Part shown: positions 12,147-24,450 of the stretch, piece by piece | Numbering within the stretch: position 1 is the stretch's first letter | Layout of the letters: each line of letters starts with the position of its first letter | Source: Rhexocercosporidium sp. MPI-PUGE-AT-0058 | Lineage: Eukaryota > Ascomycota > Leotiomycetes > Helotiales | NCBI GenBank assembly: GCA_020746875.1 | Contig: JAGTJL010000026.1 | Location: 434,001 to 498,000 of the forward strand | Reading direction: 5' to 3' | Length of the DNA: 64,000 nt | The notes under the pieces: model-generated | Seen by the model: the letters and a program-made list of their open reading frames with translations, nothing else | What the model was told of the DNA's origin: nothing | Database searches by the model: none | Made by a program: the position numbers and the translations under genes

Positions 12147-13750
12147 GTTGTTTATGCAATTCTCCTATGACAGCACATCGCCCGCTCACAAGCCTTTCTG
12201 TCGGTCATCACTGGCGTTTCAGGACCCGGATCGCATCGCATCATTTTGCAAACGCAACAACGGCAGCAGGAGAAAAGCCGCTGTCGATGTTTCAGCATAC
12301 GGCTGTGCCATGACCTGACTGAGCAGATCCTCGGGATGGCATGTGATCATCCTAGAACCCGCATTCTCACAGCCCACGGGCTTGAGACCAATCTGAAGTT
12401 GTTTGACAACTCTTCGTTGCGATCGGATCCAGGGTCGTGCGTCACTGCTGTTGATTGTTAATGCGTGCGACGGCAGGGCACGCCAGAACGTGTTCGTATT
12501 CGGCTGCACAGTTGTTGATGTGTTTCGACTTCTTGATTTAGTTCCGCCTCCGCAATGCCACATTCGGGTCCAACCAAGCGATTCAGCCTACAACTTTAGT
12601 TTCACAGGCATTATTTGGTTACATTCAAAAATCACATCGAGCGTAGCAAGCATCAGAGCTAGCATGAGCTTACTTGCCTTGCATCCTGGTGCTCAATTGG
12701 AACAAACGATGTTGAAAGAAGGGCAGAACCAGAATCACAACAGATACAATGTCTGTTAAAACCGATGTCCTTATAGTAGGATTTTAGTGGATGATTAGAA
12801 CGTATGCTGTCCAGTTGGTCGCAATACCGGCAACCATCCGGCCGAGAGAATTGTATAGGCGACATATTGTTGGAGTTACATGATCGTGGGAGTATTGTTT
12901 AGTTATTGTTGGGGAATGGGGTGGCCTATCAACAGTATACTCTGTTTGGTACGTTCAATAATAGATGTCGATTCAAGAAGGTGGAGGGAGCGAAGCTCTC
13001 TTATAGAGAGCCCCCCTCACCTAATGCCTAATCGGTGAAGTCTCCTATTCTACGTGACTGGACCTCAATATCTATTCTGTTAGCAAGGGACACTTTGGCC
13101 TCCACGCGACCTGGTGAGTCATGTGGTGACTCTGTTGTGCATTGCTGCCTATGGGTGCGTATAGTCTAGGGGTTTATATATACTAGATGTCTTTAGCTAT
13201 AAGTTTGAGGAATTGATGCTTCGAGAATTTCGAGATTCGTACGAACTGTCTCCTCTGGTTGTGTACCTAGCTGCTTTGTGGTTCATGTAGCGGCTAAGCA
13301 GTGTTAGGTTCACTCCACCAGGTGATTCACTAATAAAGTGAGTGCGCACAAATAGTCTATTCTTCTGTGATATGTATTCTGTATTCTGTGTTTTTCATCT
13401 TTCCCGGGAAATCGCTAGTATATACAAACGAGTGTGGGAGTCGCACGAAATGTGTATCAAACACGTTCCGTGATGACTAAGGAAAACGTGACTCTCTGAC
13501 GCCCACAAATGTTGAGTATGCTAGCATTCCCAACAGGTAGGTTGATTGATTGTTAAAAAAGAAGAAAGGGAAGAAAGACTTGGCTCACGCGTGGCCAAGT
13601 CTGGCTAAATACAGGCCCGGGCTGATCCATGCGCGCAGCTGGAATCAGCTGTCCAGGTGCAAGCGACTAAATGGCCCTGTAATTAGCACTTCATAATTCT
13701 AGAATCGTGCCCCCAAGCAGGAAACTAATACTTATGTAGCACATTCCAGT
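12147..13750. other. Non-coding stretch between hydrolase and P450
   Basis: Contains the upstream side of the hydrolase gene and the 3' flank of the P450 gene. Frames such as 12219-12563 (minus) and 12403-12759 (plus) overlap each other and resemble nothing known. Confidence 0.5.
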
Positions 13751-15412
13751 TCATTCCACCGACAGGTCTAAGTTAATTTCTTCCTTCCTCCTCCTGCATT
13801 GGATCTTTCCGGTCGAACTTGTTGAGAGGATTATCTCAAACTCCTGCGGGGTTGGCCTGCCCTCACCAGGGACGAAGCGCCAGTCGTACTTCATCAGTAG
13901 GTGGCATAAAGCAATCTTTATCTCGTTGGAAGCGAAGAAGCGGCCCGGACACGCGTGTTGACCGTGTCCGAACAGCATATATTCCGGGCCTGTGGTGACA
14001 AACTGGCAAGCATTCTCCATGCCTGGCTGTTCCCTCATATGCATGAACCTCGCGGCATCAAACCTATCGGGCTCCGAATAAACCTTCGGATCCGCGAAGT
14101 TCGTCGTCACCATGACACGGCTTCCTTTTGGCAGAACGGTGCCGTCAGAGAGAGTGAGATCATTCTCGACCCATCGGTTCATGTTTGCTAGTATGCGAGT
14201 TAGCAATCCTTGTTTATCCAAGAAGAAGCGAGTTGTTCGTACCTAGCGCCATAGGCGCGAAACGTTGAGACTCTTTCAAGAAGCTATCCACAAGCTTCAA
14301 CTTGTACAGAGACGTCTTGGCCCAGCCGTACTCGCCAATCACGCGAATGATCTCCTCGCGCAGGGGCTGGACAACCTCGGGGAACTCGCAAATGTCCAGC
14401 ATTAATTGGGAGGTAGTCTCAGAGGTGGTGTGAATAGCAGCCATAGTCAGCGCCAGCTGACCCGCGACGTAATCGATCTTCCGGCCCCTGGCGACCTCAT
14501 GCATCCATCCGATCGCGTCAGCCTTCTTGGGTGGCTTCTCTCCAGTGGCCAGTGCTTTGTCCACCGCTGCCTTCCTGACTTCAACCTCTGGATCAATGAG
14601 CTTCCGAGCGTCACGGACAGCCTTTCGAAGGCGTGCACTCTGTGGGATAAACCAGTAGGCGATTGGACGCAGCGGGGTGGGTACTATACGCAATATGAAT
14701 GACAACACAAAAGCGTCGACAGTGTAACTCTTCGCAATTTCGAGCCAACGTTTATTGCGACACAGGTTCTTGCCCAAGAACACCCGTGACGAGAGCCGTG
14801 CGACTAAGTCTAGAACAGTGTCCTTGATGACGATGTCGTGCCACTCCTCAGCCTCACCGTAGATATCATGAACCGAGTCGGTTGTTTCCTCAACTAGATC
14901 GTCTGTCACAAGGTTCAAATGCTGCGTTAACTTCACGCGGACGACCTCCGGTATGAAAGTGTCGTCTTTCAGTCCTTGTCGGAACGGATCGAAGCCAGGA
15001 TAGTTGACGAAAAAGTCCTTGGAGAATGCCTTGTTGAAGTTGAGAGAGGGATGATTCCGAACTTCATCTGCATACCGATTCGGCAGCACAATCTTTGGGC
15101 CAGTTCCTGTCATCACTTGGAAGGGACCGCAATACTTGGTAAGCCGTCAGCAGCGGGACATCAACAATAGGATGCAGACCAATTCCTCACCCTCTGCACT
15201 GCTTCGACAATGCCCCTTCGACCGTACCATAAATAACTTTGCTTCGGACCCTTGCCATCCTTGGAGTACAAAGGAAATCCAACAAGTGGCTGCTCCTTCG
15301 TCAGAATCGAATAGATAATAGTAATAAGAATAGTTGCTACAACTCCAATTGCAGTTGCCGAGAGCTTTTCCAGTAGGATCTGGGGGGCGCCCAAATTGAC
15401 TAGAGACAGCAT
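13751..15412 (-). CDS. Cytochrome P450 monooxygenase
   Basis: Three exons on the minus strand: 15412-15191, 15134-14243, 14187-13751; 516 residues. An N-terminal hydrophobic helix (about residues 12-35) anchors it in the endoplasmic reticulum. The I-helix reads AAIHTTSETTSQ (oxygen activation), the K-helix ExxR is Glu362-Arg365 in KESQRFAP, and the heme loop is FGHGQHACPGRFF with Cys451 as the thiolate ligand. All core motifs are intact and the length is normal for a microsomal P450. The heme loop and the following IKIALCHLLMKYDW resemble fungal P450s of secondary metabolism, such as those acting on terpenoids, but no terpene synthase or polyketide synthase is in the window. The substrate therefore stays open. 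The ATG at 15412 was chosen because the frame extends upstream only through non-ATG codons. Confidence 0.9.
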
Positions 15413-17740
15413 GATACTCAAAGAGACCAACAAGTAAGTCTTGGATTGAAACAGATTAAAGAACGGAGAATATCAGGTATGGTTTTTTATTCTAGGCCGG
15501 TGCTGTCTCGCTACTTTATATTTTCTCCCGGACCTGCATAATCCAGAATTCCGGAACTTTTACTGCTAGTAATGGCGTCGGAGATCTTCAGCCCTCCGCA
15601 ATTATATCTTGTAATTATATGCTTAGAGTGAATTATCTGGTCTCATTTTCACGAATACGATCACAGATCTGAACGACAAGTCACGGGGTAGTCATTGTGC
15701 AGCCCATCCCCTACACCTGAAACTGCTGGTGTGCTCGCAAGCTCGCTGCCCGACCTTTCCTCTGGATTTTTGAGACGGCTCCGAATACGCGGTCGACCAA
15801 AAGCAAGCTTCACCGCGCATATGTGGAAGATGACTCCCATGGATAGGCTGCCAAGGAATGGTTGGTCTTTGCAGCGTTGAAATAGCACTTGGCCACATGT
15901 TTCGCCACGACAGAATGGCTCTGCCCTAGAGAGCTCGTTATCGTGTTGTCGTATTCGAATCCAGATTGAGGGTGATCTTGGTACGTGGAATCTTATCGGA
16001 AGCCCGGACATATGATGCCACGGAGTCGCCGATAGAGCTATAGAGACTACTGGACTAGTAGTCTAGGAGTAAGGGGTGAGAAGGCAGCTAGACCCTCCGT
16101 AGAGGGGTAAGCTTAAATTTTTGCCTTAACCATAGTATACTTGGACTTAGTAATCTACTTTAACTCTGTAACAAACAAATGCCTGTGGGGGCAGCAGGAG
16201 GGATTACAGTGGAGTAGAGTAAGTAACAGGGAGGGATCACGGTAGGAAGTCGCAGGGGAATCAAAATAGATTGTTGAGTCTACTATCCCCCCCTCCCCAC
16301 CCCGGTTTGAATGTTAATGTGAACTGGACCTCGTGTGGGTGGCTGCTAGGGTTGTTTATCCAATAATTCAGTGGATTTTCAGCCTCGAGCAAGGCTCCGG
16401 TGTCTCTCGAACCTTCCAAAGCCACCCTTACATTTACATCAGACCTATTTCAGGCTCGTGCTTCAGGCTTTATCTAGGGCCTCTGGCCATTCAGGACTTA
16501 AGAACTAGGTCCAACTAGGTCCGTAGCCCACAAAATTTCACATTTAACATCCAAGCCGGGGGCGGGGTGGCGGGGGGCGGGGGGGCGGATAGTAAGTACA
16601 AAGTATATTCTGATCAAAGATAAAACTCAAGCTTTCTAAGGGGGTTCCTGGCTGCCTTCTTTATTAGTCTCTCCTTTCTAGCCAATCATATGAGTCGCAA
16701 ACCCCGGGTTTTAGAGCACGAATGAAGCATGAATACGCTAGATACTGTGCTATAGATGAAGAGGATGGAATAAAGGGAAGCATGTATTCACAACAGGTAT
16801 TCACGGTGCCAAGGCAACAAAGGGTGCATCGGTTAACTAGTGACCCATAAAGGGAACGCGAATCAGGAACGTGACGGGATCTAGGAGGTACAAATAGCTA
16901 GCTTTGCGACTCCTCCTATATCATCGATTAATATAACAACATTTCCCGGCACCTAGGTGTACACCCCCTGTAATACCAATACCTTGAAATGCTGTGCGCC
17001 TATGACTGTTCACTGATGTTGAAACCTGAGGTTGAAGAGCTCCCGAGCCCACGCCAGTTCACAGTCCCTTGCCACAGTCTGCTTCGCGGCTTCTTCACTC
17101 AAGCCCCCTTTTCTGTCTGTCTTTTGTGATACCCGAATCAGCGTATTCGTATTTTAGCTGCGGGAACTGAGTCCTCTCCCAGGAAGTCAAAGCCCCAATT
17201 CATCCTACCAGTTATTGTCCTAAGACCAACGAACGAACAAAGGCGAACGCACACGAACACAAGGGAACAAACGAATGGCAGAATACATCATTGATTTAGG
17301 CCTGAAAGAGGCTGTGCATATCCTCTTCCAATTAAAAAGCGCTGCCTGGACCGTGCTGTATAGAAACACACAGCTTTGACACCGGAGTCGTTTGAGGCAC
17401 AACGAACTGTCAATGCGTTTTTGATCAGATGATCTTCGGATAGGATCGTGCTGAAGGTTAAATTGACATCGTATTGTTTACCTTTCTGCGAAGTACAAAG
17501 ATCCAGAAAACATTGATTGGGTGGACCATTGTGATCATGAGTGAGGAACTTCTGGAACCCGAATTCGAAAGCACGTCATACTTTTTCCCTTCGATCCTGA
17601 TTGACTTTAAGTTATTATGCAAATGTATCGAAAAATAATTCAAGGCATCTCGTTCAGAACAGACAATTTGCCAGAATACAAGCACCAGTATACCACAGCA
17701 TACCTTATCTCCAAAACAGCAAATCACGGAGAAACGAATT
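15413..17740. other. Non-coding stretch with a G-rich tract
   Basis: No supported gene. Notable is a G-rich run at about 16558-16588 made of several G3-G7 blocks separated by one or two bases. The part next to 15412 is the P450 promoter side. Confidence 0.5.
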
Positions 17741-18314
17741 TCAATTGCCACTCTCGGCAAGCTTCCTGATAACCATTGCAAGCGTTTCCTGCAGGCTCTC
17801 ATTGTACCGCCCCTTAACCAGCGACACCAATGCCCTCGAGCAAAATATTTTACTCTCGTATCCCACTTCCAAATCCCCATTCCTATTCATAACCTTCCAC
17901 TCCGTCTCCGCGACAACGCTCAGCGGGCTAGAGACACGGATGAAAACACCTTCTCTCAAATCCGTATATTCCCCCATGCTCTCCACATTCGAGCCCCAGA
18001 GTCCAGCCGGAACGGCATCGACTAGGTCCTCAATCTTGTAGAGTTTGGTGTCAGCTACTTGGTTCGGCTTGATGTTGTCAGGCAGCAAGGGCTCTCCGTC
18101 CAGAGAGAGGATTGTGCATTGTGTGAGCAGCTTATCGCAGCGCAGGAGAAAGTCGTGATCATGGAGGAGGTGAATGGCAGCTTCTCGGGTGCAGCCTTTC
18201 GGAATAGGGGCTTTGTAGGAGTGGGTGACCGTTGTATTGAGAACGGCACTTAGTTTAGCTGCTTTAATATTAGATCAGTTCGAATTGTTGCGTTGCGGAG
18301 AACTCACAAACCAT
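17741..18314 (-). CDS. DUF7053-domain protein
   Basis: Two exons on the minus strand: a 7-base first exon at 18314-18308 (ATG GTT T) and 18258-17741, giving 174 residues. The protein resembles the fungal DUF7053 family: an N-terminal strand with TTVTHSYKAPIPKG, then REAAIHLLHDHDFLLRCD, then VPAGLWGSNVESMGEYTDL and GVFIRVSSPLSVVAETEW. Family members are small cytosolic proteins related in fold to START/polyketide-cyclase-like cups; no activity is established. The very short first exon is inferred from a GTGAGT donor directly after ATGGTTT and a CAG acceptor at 18259-18261. An acceptor three bases earlier would add one residue. The rest of the frame is uninterrupted. Confidence 0.75.
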
Positions 18315-20462
18315 TTTATACTCAGGAAAATTTTGAATAGCGGTAGAGAATAGTAGTACTAGTACCGGTAGCAACAGGATTTGAAATGGCTGAGGAGTCG
18401 AGAAGAGCAAGAACCGGAGAGACAATGCTAAAGATATATACACAAAGACGCAGGCTTGGTTTCTAAAACATAGAGACCAATCCCGAGTCGTAAGATGTAA
18501 AACTTGGCGATACGAGTAGTGACCCTAGTTTCTTACAGCCCGGCGAACAGACATCTAATGCCATAGCTGTTTCAATATTTGGGGCAGTTCCCAATACTGG
18601 TGCTATATAGAGATCTGCATAATGTTACATCATATCTTCCCCAATGATTTTGCATCACCGCATCTTGCATCCTATTATTTTTCTTCGAAAGGGACGTTGA
18701 ACTATTCGCACATTTGTTCCAATTATGTCTTCGACGAAGATGTCGTCTACAACGGGCCTTTGTGGCCCTCGACACCGTTTTCGAAGATTAGAACAGGGTC
18801 TTCAAAGAGAGCGCTTTCTGGTATATGACCACTTGCTATCAGGGGAAGGGTGAAGGATTTGCATCAGAGTCTGACTCTTTGCCAACTGGAGTTTCTTCCG
18901 CTTCTTTGACACCAACGAGTGGTGAGGTCGAGGTCAACGAATTAAACGATCTTGCTTGCTTGAGAATTAGTAACACTACACCGAAATCTCTTGTCTTCTG
19001 TCTCCGATGTGATATCCTTCAGGAGTTCGGGGTCCGTGCAAATACTGACTTAGGACACAATTAACATAGATGGAAGGTGTGAAGCAATAATCGCGCGAAC
19101 AACCAGGTTTAGCACATTGTTGACGAACAACTTCATTGCGACCTATTTTGAAGACGATTAGATAAATGAGGAAGGGTACGTGAAGCATTGATGCAAACAT
19201 TAGCTTTCGTAGCCGCAGGATTTACAACCTTATCCAGATTGGGGCTTTGGGGTCTTGAGGGCAACAGGCCGGGCATAGCGCCTTTCAGAACTAGCTGTCT
19301 CCAGGCGAGCAGCCTATTAAAAGCGTCTGTGAGTAGGCCTGTCATGTGCAGCATCTGACTTCGGCAACTGCGTCGAAGATGGAACACTCGGGAGTAGCTA
19401 ACTACTGACTACACCAGCCGGAACCGAGTATGGCATAATCAATCAATCAATCGACACCGGACGGACAACGCGAAAGTGATGGAGTCCTGATTTGCTACTT
19501 TCCCTTTTGAACCCCACACTTACACGAACACGCAGTAAGAAAAGCTCTCTCCGAATAAGCCACGTGATATAGGTTTCGACTGCGGCTTTGATTTCTACCT
19601 GCTGAGGTGGCGAACTGGAGCGCCAAGGTCCGTCATCCCACGCTTTTCTGAAACTGTCAAAAACCACCTTCACTACATACACGGTTGTCTTCGGGCAGCC
19701 GCCGACTTTACAAGTGCAGCCAAAAATGTGGAGAAGAGTCCTTGCTCTCTCTCACGAATCCGGAGAGAATATTTCCTTTCCCTAGATTCCGGGAAGACAC
19801 CAGACCGAGTCAATTACAAAATATCATATGACAAGCCGCAAGAAATACTCTAAACCGTGGGGATTTGCCTCGGCCTTTGTATGCCAAGCTCACAGTCTTA
19901 GAGTCACAGACTTCACGATGTAACGACATCCGAAGAACAACAACGTTTTACGCGGACGAAGAATTCTGCATGAGTACTGTAGACGCAGTATCTGTTATAC
20001 TTTGATACATTGTTGAGGTCGCATTCAGGGTTGCAGGTTGTTTCTCGCATCGGCGCAGGGATTCTTGTAACATGACATGGATCGGAAAGTCCCGCAATTC
20101 GCTCTTCACGTCTGAAAATTGGACCTGTCAACTGCCAGTCAACTCCAACCGTGCGTATTTTACTCTTTCATTCAACCACTGGCATTTTCCCCTCATGTTC
20201 CGTTATCAAATAGGTTCTTAGATATTGATTTGCTGGTCAATGATTTTACTTGGGTACTCTAAGTCGTATTCGGGTCCTTCAAACATGTTTGCAAGATGAT
20301 CTTTGCGAGGGGTATCGTGACAAGTGGGTTAATATTAAGCTTATCTTGCACAAAGACCTCCAAGACTACTTGATTCCAAACCAGTTCGACTTTTCTTTTC
20401 ATTTCCCTTGTGTATTGTGTCGAACATATTAGCCGGATCCTGGTATCTGAAGTTTTCGAAAG
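18315..20462. other. Non-coding stretch
   Basis: About 2.1 kb with only short unrelated frames on both strands. A small direct repeat of CAAT units occurs near 19438-19452. Nothing else recognised; the right end should hold the promoter of the SUR7-like gene. Confidence 0.5.
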
Positions 20463-22331
20463 ATGTCGTCCGTCAAGGGCCTCATTCTGGAGTCACAAGA
20501 CCTTTCACATAATGCGCGTCGTCCTACAAGAGTTAGTGTAATACAGATGTCTGGTGGACTGAACAGATGGCTTGATGATGTCGCGTCAATGAGAGGCTTG
20601 GATGCTTCCGCTGGCCCAAAACGATCAGAAAAGGATCGTACCCTGGATACTCCCATCGAAAAGTCCGCTCAAAAGTCGGCTGGTCTGTACGATTTGAGGC
20701 CTTTCCCACCAAATTCAAGGAAATACCGACCGAGCGCATTAATACCTTTCGTCTTGTCTGTGGCGGCATGGATTATATCCCTCCTCTTGGTGGTGGCTGG
20801 CACGAAGCCAGGACTGATGTCAAATATTAATATGGTATCGGTTAGTCACTTTTGTTTTCCCAAGTCACTATTTCCTAATCTTGAATTCTACTAATAAAGT
20901 AATTTTCAGTTTAACGCCACTGGATTAGGGACCGACGTTATCCACCTTGCGCCAGCCTCCAATTCATCGACGACTTTCCAATCATCTTCCTCGGCGGCTA
21001 TCACGAAGAGGGAGGCTCAGTTGCTGCAAACATCTACGAATTTCAAGACGATTACGACATCCGCGACAATCTATAGTTCTCCTCCAAGTTCAACACAAAT
21101 GGCAAGACGACAACTTTTGAGTCTGCTTGATCCACTAGGACTAATACCTGCTTTGATATCTGCTGGAGTCGCCGTCGGTACAGCTATATTACCAGTTGCC
21201 ACTACCCACTCTTCAATTGTAACTACTACACCAGCACCTGTAACAATACCTACGTCCACTATTGTGCCTCCAAGCGTGGCTACCTCGACTCCTCCCGCAC
21301 AAAGTCGCTCAAGTCAAATTGCATCGACGCCGTTGCCAAGCAGTACAGTTTCGTCTACAACTCAAGAATCAGCTCCCGCACCGTCTACACCGTCTAATGG
21401 AACGACTACGAGTACTGGATTGACTGCACTCTCGATGGTAGTGAGCCAGCTGGCGAATCTCGGACTGATGCCTATTATGACGGCAGTATTGCCAGGTCTG
21501 GGACCAGCAGGCTTCACGCAACCAGTTGATGATGGTATCAATACAGCGATAGCTGAAGTTAGGACAAACCTCACGACCAATGCCAACGTTTCAGGGTTTA
21601 TTGGCGTGTACATCTTGACAACATGCAGAGGGAGCTCGGTATCCAATGTTACAAGTTGCGATTCTTTCGGTTCGTCTTCAGATAGTAAGTACAGTATTGT
21701 GTCAAACAGGATATCTCTAACAAAGGCCGTCATAGAAATCAGCAATATCAGCCATAGCTTTCCATCCTCGATAGTATTGGCGGGAACGAACTTCTCGTCT
21801 CCAGCTCTGCAAGGGATAACGGACTCGATCTCATCTTTCGGAACCTTTATCGACGTATTTGATAAAGTCTTCCTTGTCCTCATGATCCTCTCTCTCACGA
21901 ACTCTACATCTGCGATCATCCTCTCCCTCCTGGGAGTATTCTTCCCCCAAAACCGTAAGATTCTATATGGAAGTCTCTCATTAGCGACGTTCGGATTTCT
22001 CTCCCGAGTTACCGACGCCCTTCTCTCAACTGTCATCGCAGGAACTCTAACATTCATGACTAACAAATTCGGCAAACCCATCGGCGTTACCGCCAAAGTC
22101 GGCAGTACTTTCATTGGTTTGATTTGGCTAGGACTTGCTTGTCAATTTCTTGCAAGCAGCTATTGGGCTCGAATATGGTTTGTCGAGTTTAGACAAACGA
22201 GTTATAGGATCAGGGAGAGGGAGGCCCATGAGGTTGGCAATTATAAGAATGTCAGGGCGGAGTTCCGGACGGATCGGAAATTCCCGAAAGAGGAGAAGGA
22301 CCTTGGGAAAAGCTTAAAGGCTGTGCGATGA
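20463..22331 (+). CDS. SUR7/PalI-like four-helix membrane protein
   Basis: Two exons, 20463-20834 and 20910-22331, give 597 residues. The first ATG (20463) is used; an in-frame ATG at 20547 is an alternative. A cytosolic N-terminus of about 90 residues leads into helix 1 (SALIPFVLSVAAWIISLLLV, about 91-113). A long extracellular loop follows, very rich in Ser/Thr/Pro (about 150-260), probably O-mannosylated, with several N-x-S/T sites and a Cys pair in TTCRGSSVSNVTSCDSF. Helices 2-4 (about 440-540) contain the family blocks FDKVFLVLMILSL, LLGVFFP and KFGKPIGVTAKVGSTFIGL. The tail is charged. SUR7/PalI proteins sit in eisosomes or act in pH/cell-wall signalling. The large Ser/Thr loop makes this copy longer than typical SUR7 proteins. 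Confidence 0.8.
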
Positions 22332-22520
22332 TATCCTATTATCAGTTTTTGATGTAAATATCCAGACTTCGATGTATAAAAACTTTGAAGGGTAGGCTAG
22401 ACACTTTGCTCAATATTTCAGGACTGACTAGGTTTGTTCAAATCATTGCCCCGCCCCTGAAGCCAGAGAGCTTTAGCTAGTACTTGTTCCTTTCAGAGGC
22501 CCACTTCCCGCACACCTACT

Positions 22521-23248
22521 ATGGCATCCGCGTCCGCCGAAGAAGAATATGGCGAGGCTTTTCTCGATCCATGTGAGTCCGGAAACCTATCCCAAATCCA
22601 TGAAACTATCGCCAGCGGTCAACTCACCCCCTACGCAACGAGGGACTTGTTCTAGCGGTAGTTAAAGGCATCCAGCCGGGCTACATCGGCGTTGTGGCCG
22701 CGCAGCTCGCCACCGGCGCTCCTATCACGCCTTGGGTAAGGAACGCCCTGCATGGCGATGAACCGGAACAGGACCCTGCTGTTATTCGCCTTTTGTTCGA
22801 CCACGGCTTGGATCCAAATGTGACGCAGAGTACTGACTTCGAGCCTGTCGATAGCCCAACACAGACTGGTGTTGAGCCTCTTCTTCGCTTCGTCGGTATG
22901 AAGATCCTTCCTTTCCTAAGGGATGAAACTCTAAAAGTATCCGATAGTCTAGCGCTGATACATATAAAAAGTTTCATTTTTGATTCCGCGTGTGCTCGAG
23001 AGTTCCTCTCACGAGGAATGGGCACGCCACTGCACCTTGCGGCCTTCTATGGCAACACGGATATTATCAAAATGCTGCTGGATGCGGGCGCAGATCGTAC
23101 AGTACAGTTGACTGGTTGGAGAGACCCTGGCCTCACCCCTGAACAGCTTTTCCTGGCCAGTAATAATGAAAAGGATCTCCCGGATGAGTGGCACACCATA
23201 ATTCAATTCGTCTTATCCAGTCTCGACAAGCTCCAGGTTCAAGCCTAA
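22521..23248 (+). pseudogene. Ankyrin-repeat protein gene with a frameshift
   Basis: Reading from ATG 22521, the protein begins MASASAEEEYGEAFLDPCES and continues through an ankyrin-like segment to QLTP, then hits a TAG at 22653-22655. From the same place a second frame, offset by one base, continues from NEGLVLAVVKGI to a stop at 23246-23248. It contains clear ankyrin repeats: DPAVIRLLFDHGLDPNV and GTPLHLAAFYGNTDIIKML, then LDAGADRTV. The two frames meet at a run of five C bases (22627-22631); a single-base length change in this run explains the break. No splice choice I tried rejoins the frames. It is either a recent pseudogene or a sequencing error at a homopolymer. Ankyrin proteins mediate protein binding; the partner is unknown. 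Confidence 0.7.
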
Positions 23249-23289
23249 GCGGTCTACAAGGTAGATGGTGAAAGATGCAGTTACATTAG

Positions 23290-24450
23290 TCTCTGGGATT
23301 TAAATGAATATGTTTCCCTCGGTAGATTTCAGCCACATAGAAGTGATTGTTCCAGCAAACTTCGCTTCGTCGTGTCTCATAACGTATACAATCAACCCTA
23401 TGTCTCAAGCAACAAGCATCGCCACCGCGTTCACGAGCTCTTGGTTTCCTTTTGTAGAGGCTTGGGCACAAATAGCTAAACACTACTTAATACTGTCGAG
23501 TTCTTCCTTTATCTTTTTCTGGCCAGGCGCCTGGTCGTATGAGCTTTGAAGTGCAGGAAAGGCTAGGACTCGTAGTCGGCTGTCGATGTCTTGGAGATAA
23601 CTTTCAAGTTTAGCGTTTGCATGGAAAAAAATTTGTTTGCAAGTCTTCAACGTGTCAAAAGTGAAGATTTTTGTCGAAGAATGCCTCTCAGCTTCGTGTC
23701 GGGCGCTTGATAATTAGGCTTAGGGTAATGTTGAGACGTTTTCGAAACCCGGTTGGCTGAAGTTGATCTATGTGCGAGAAGACCTGGGTGTAGACCTCAA
23801 GGCATTGTTGAATGCTGTCTCTCTCCTTTTGTATTTGACGTTAATTTCCTGCACTTTCAACAGAGTGTCGAACCCGGTGGGGCGAAAGTTCGCAGTCTGT
23901 CATTTATCTCCTGGGGGTGCTCTTCTAGGTCAACGGTCCTATTTTTGTTCATGTCCTTATATTCTCTGAGAACGCTCAACATTACAGCAGACGTGCGCTT
24001 GAAAGATGTATTAGCTCTAACACCAAGGGACCCGAGAAAGACGGCGCCAAACTTACATGTTAGCACCGCCGAGCGCAATCAAAATCGTGGATTTGTAGTC
24101 TGCTAGCATGTTCTTGAATCCAACAATGTCATCTCCCATATACTTCAGCATTTCCCAATCTCGAGACTGGTCTTCGAGCTACCGGAATCCGCTGTGCATT
24201 TGGGGATCAGCGCTTCGAACTCCCAACAGGCTTTACCGCACCTGAGCAGCGGAAGTCGTGATATTGTCAGGTCAATATTTACGTTCGTAATCATTTACAG
24301 CGGCGCCTCTAACTGTTCCTTCAGCTGCCGTACCGTCCTCTGATTGCTTTGCAAGCTTGCTACTGTATGGTAAAGTAGTCGGCTAGAGGAAAGGCAAAGA
24401 CTGTTTGTTAAAGTCTGAACCCCCGAGGTGATGCTCAGTGCATCCGCCAT
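23290..24450 (-). pseudogene. Broken paralog of the HeLo-like/STAND N-terminal protein
   Basis: On the minus strand, starting with ATG at 24448-24450, pieces in different frames match the family of the intact gene at 25156. In order they read: RLPLLRCGKACWEFEA, then YMGDDIVGFKNMLADYKS and TILIALGGANM, an apparent intron with GTAAGT donor, then VDLEEHPQEINDRLR. Next come ERDSIQQCLEVYTQVFSHID and AKLESYLQDIDSRLR, and near the end KEELDSIK. Several stops and frameshifts separate the blocks, so no working protein can be read. Block order and spacing follow the family pattern through to the C-terminal part, so a full-length gene once stood here. It is head-to-head with the intact homolog, about 700 bp apart. 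The blocks seem more like other family members than recent copies of the neighbour. Confidence 0.7.

Noticed and set aside
12219..12563. 114-codon minus-strand frame upstream of the hydrolase
   Set aside because: No splice path links it to the hydrolase frame and it has no recognisable content.
13751..15412. Secondary-metabolite gene cluster around the P450
   Set aside because: No polyketide synthase, peptide synthetase, terpene cyclase, transporter or pathway regulator lies next to it; the hydrolase alone is not enough.
15413..15433. Seven extra N-terminal codons for the P450
   Set aside because: The frame there starts with TTG; the first ATG is at 15412 and gives a normal membrane anchor.
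21362..22114. 250-codon minus-strand frame
   Set aside because: Antisense shadow of the SUR7-like gene, whose forward frame has membrane helices and a matching intron.
22573..22615. Intron with GTGAGT donor to rescue the ankyrin gene frame
   Set aside because: Joining to the CAG at 22613-22615 does not restore the downstream frame and would delete ankyrin-like coding sequence.
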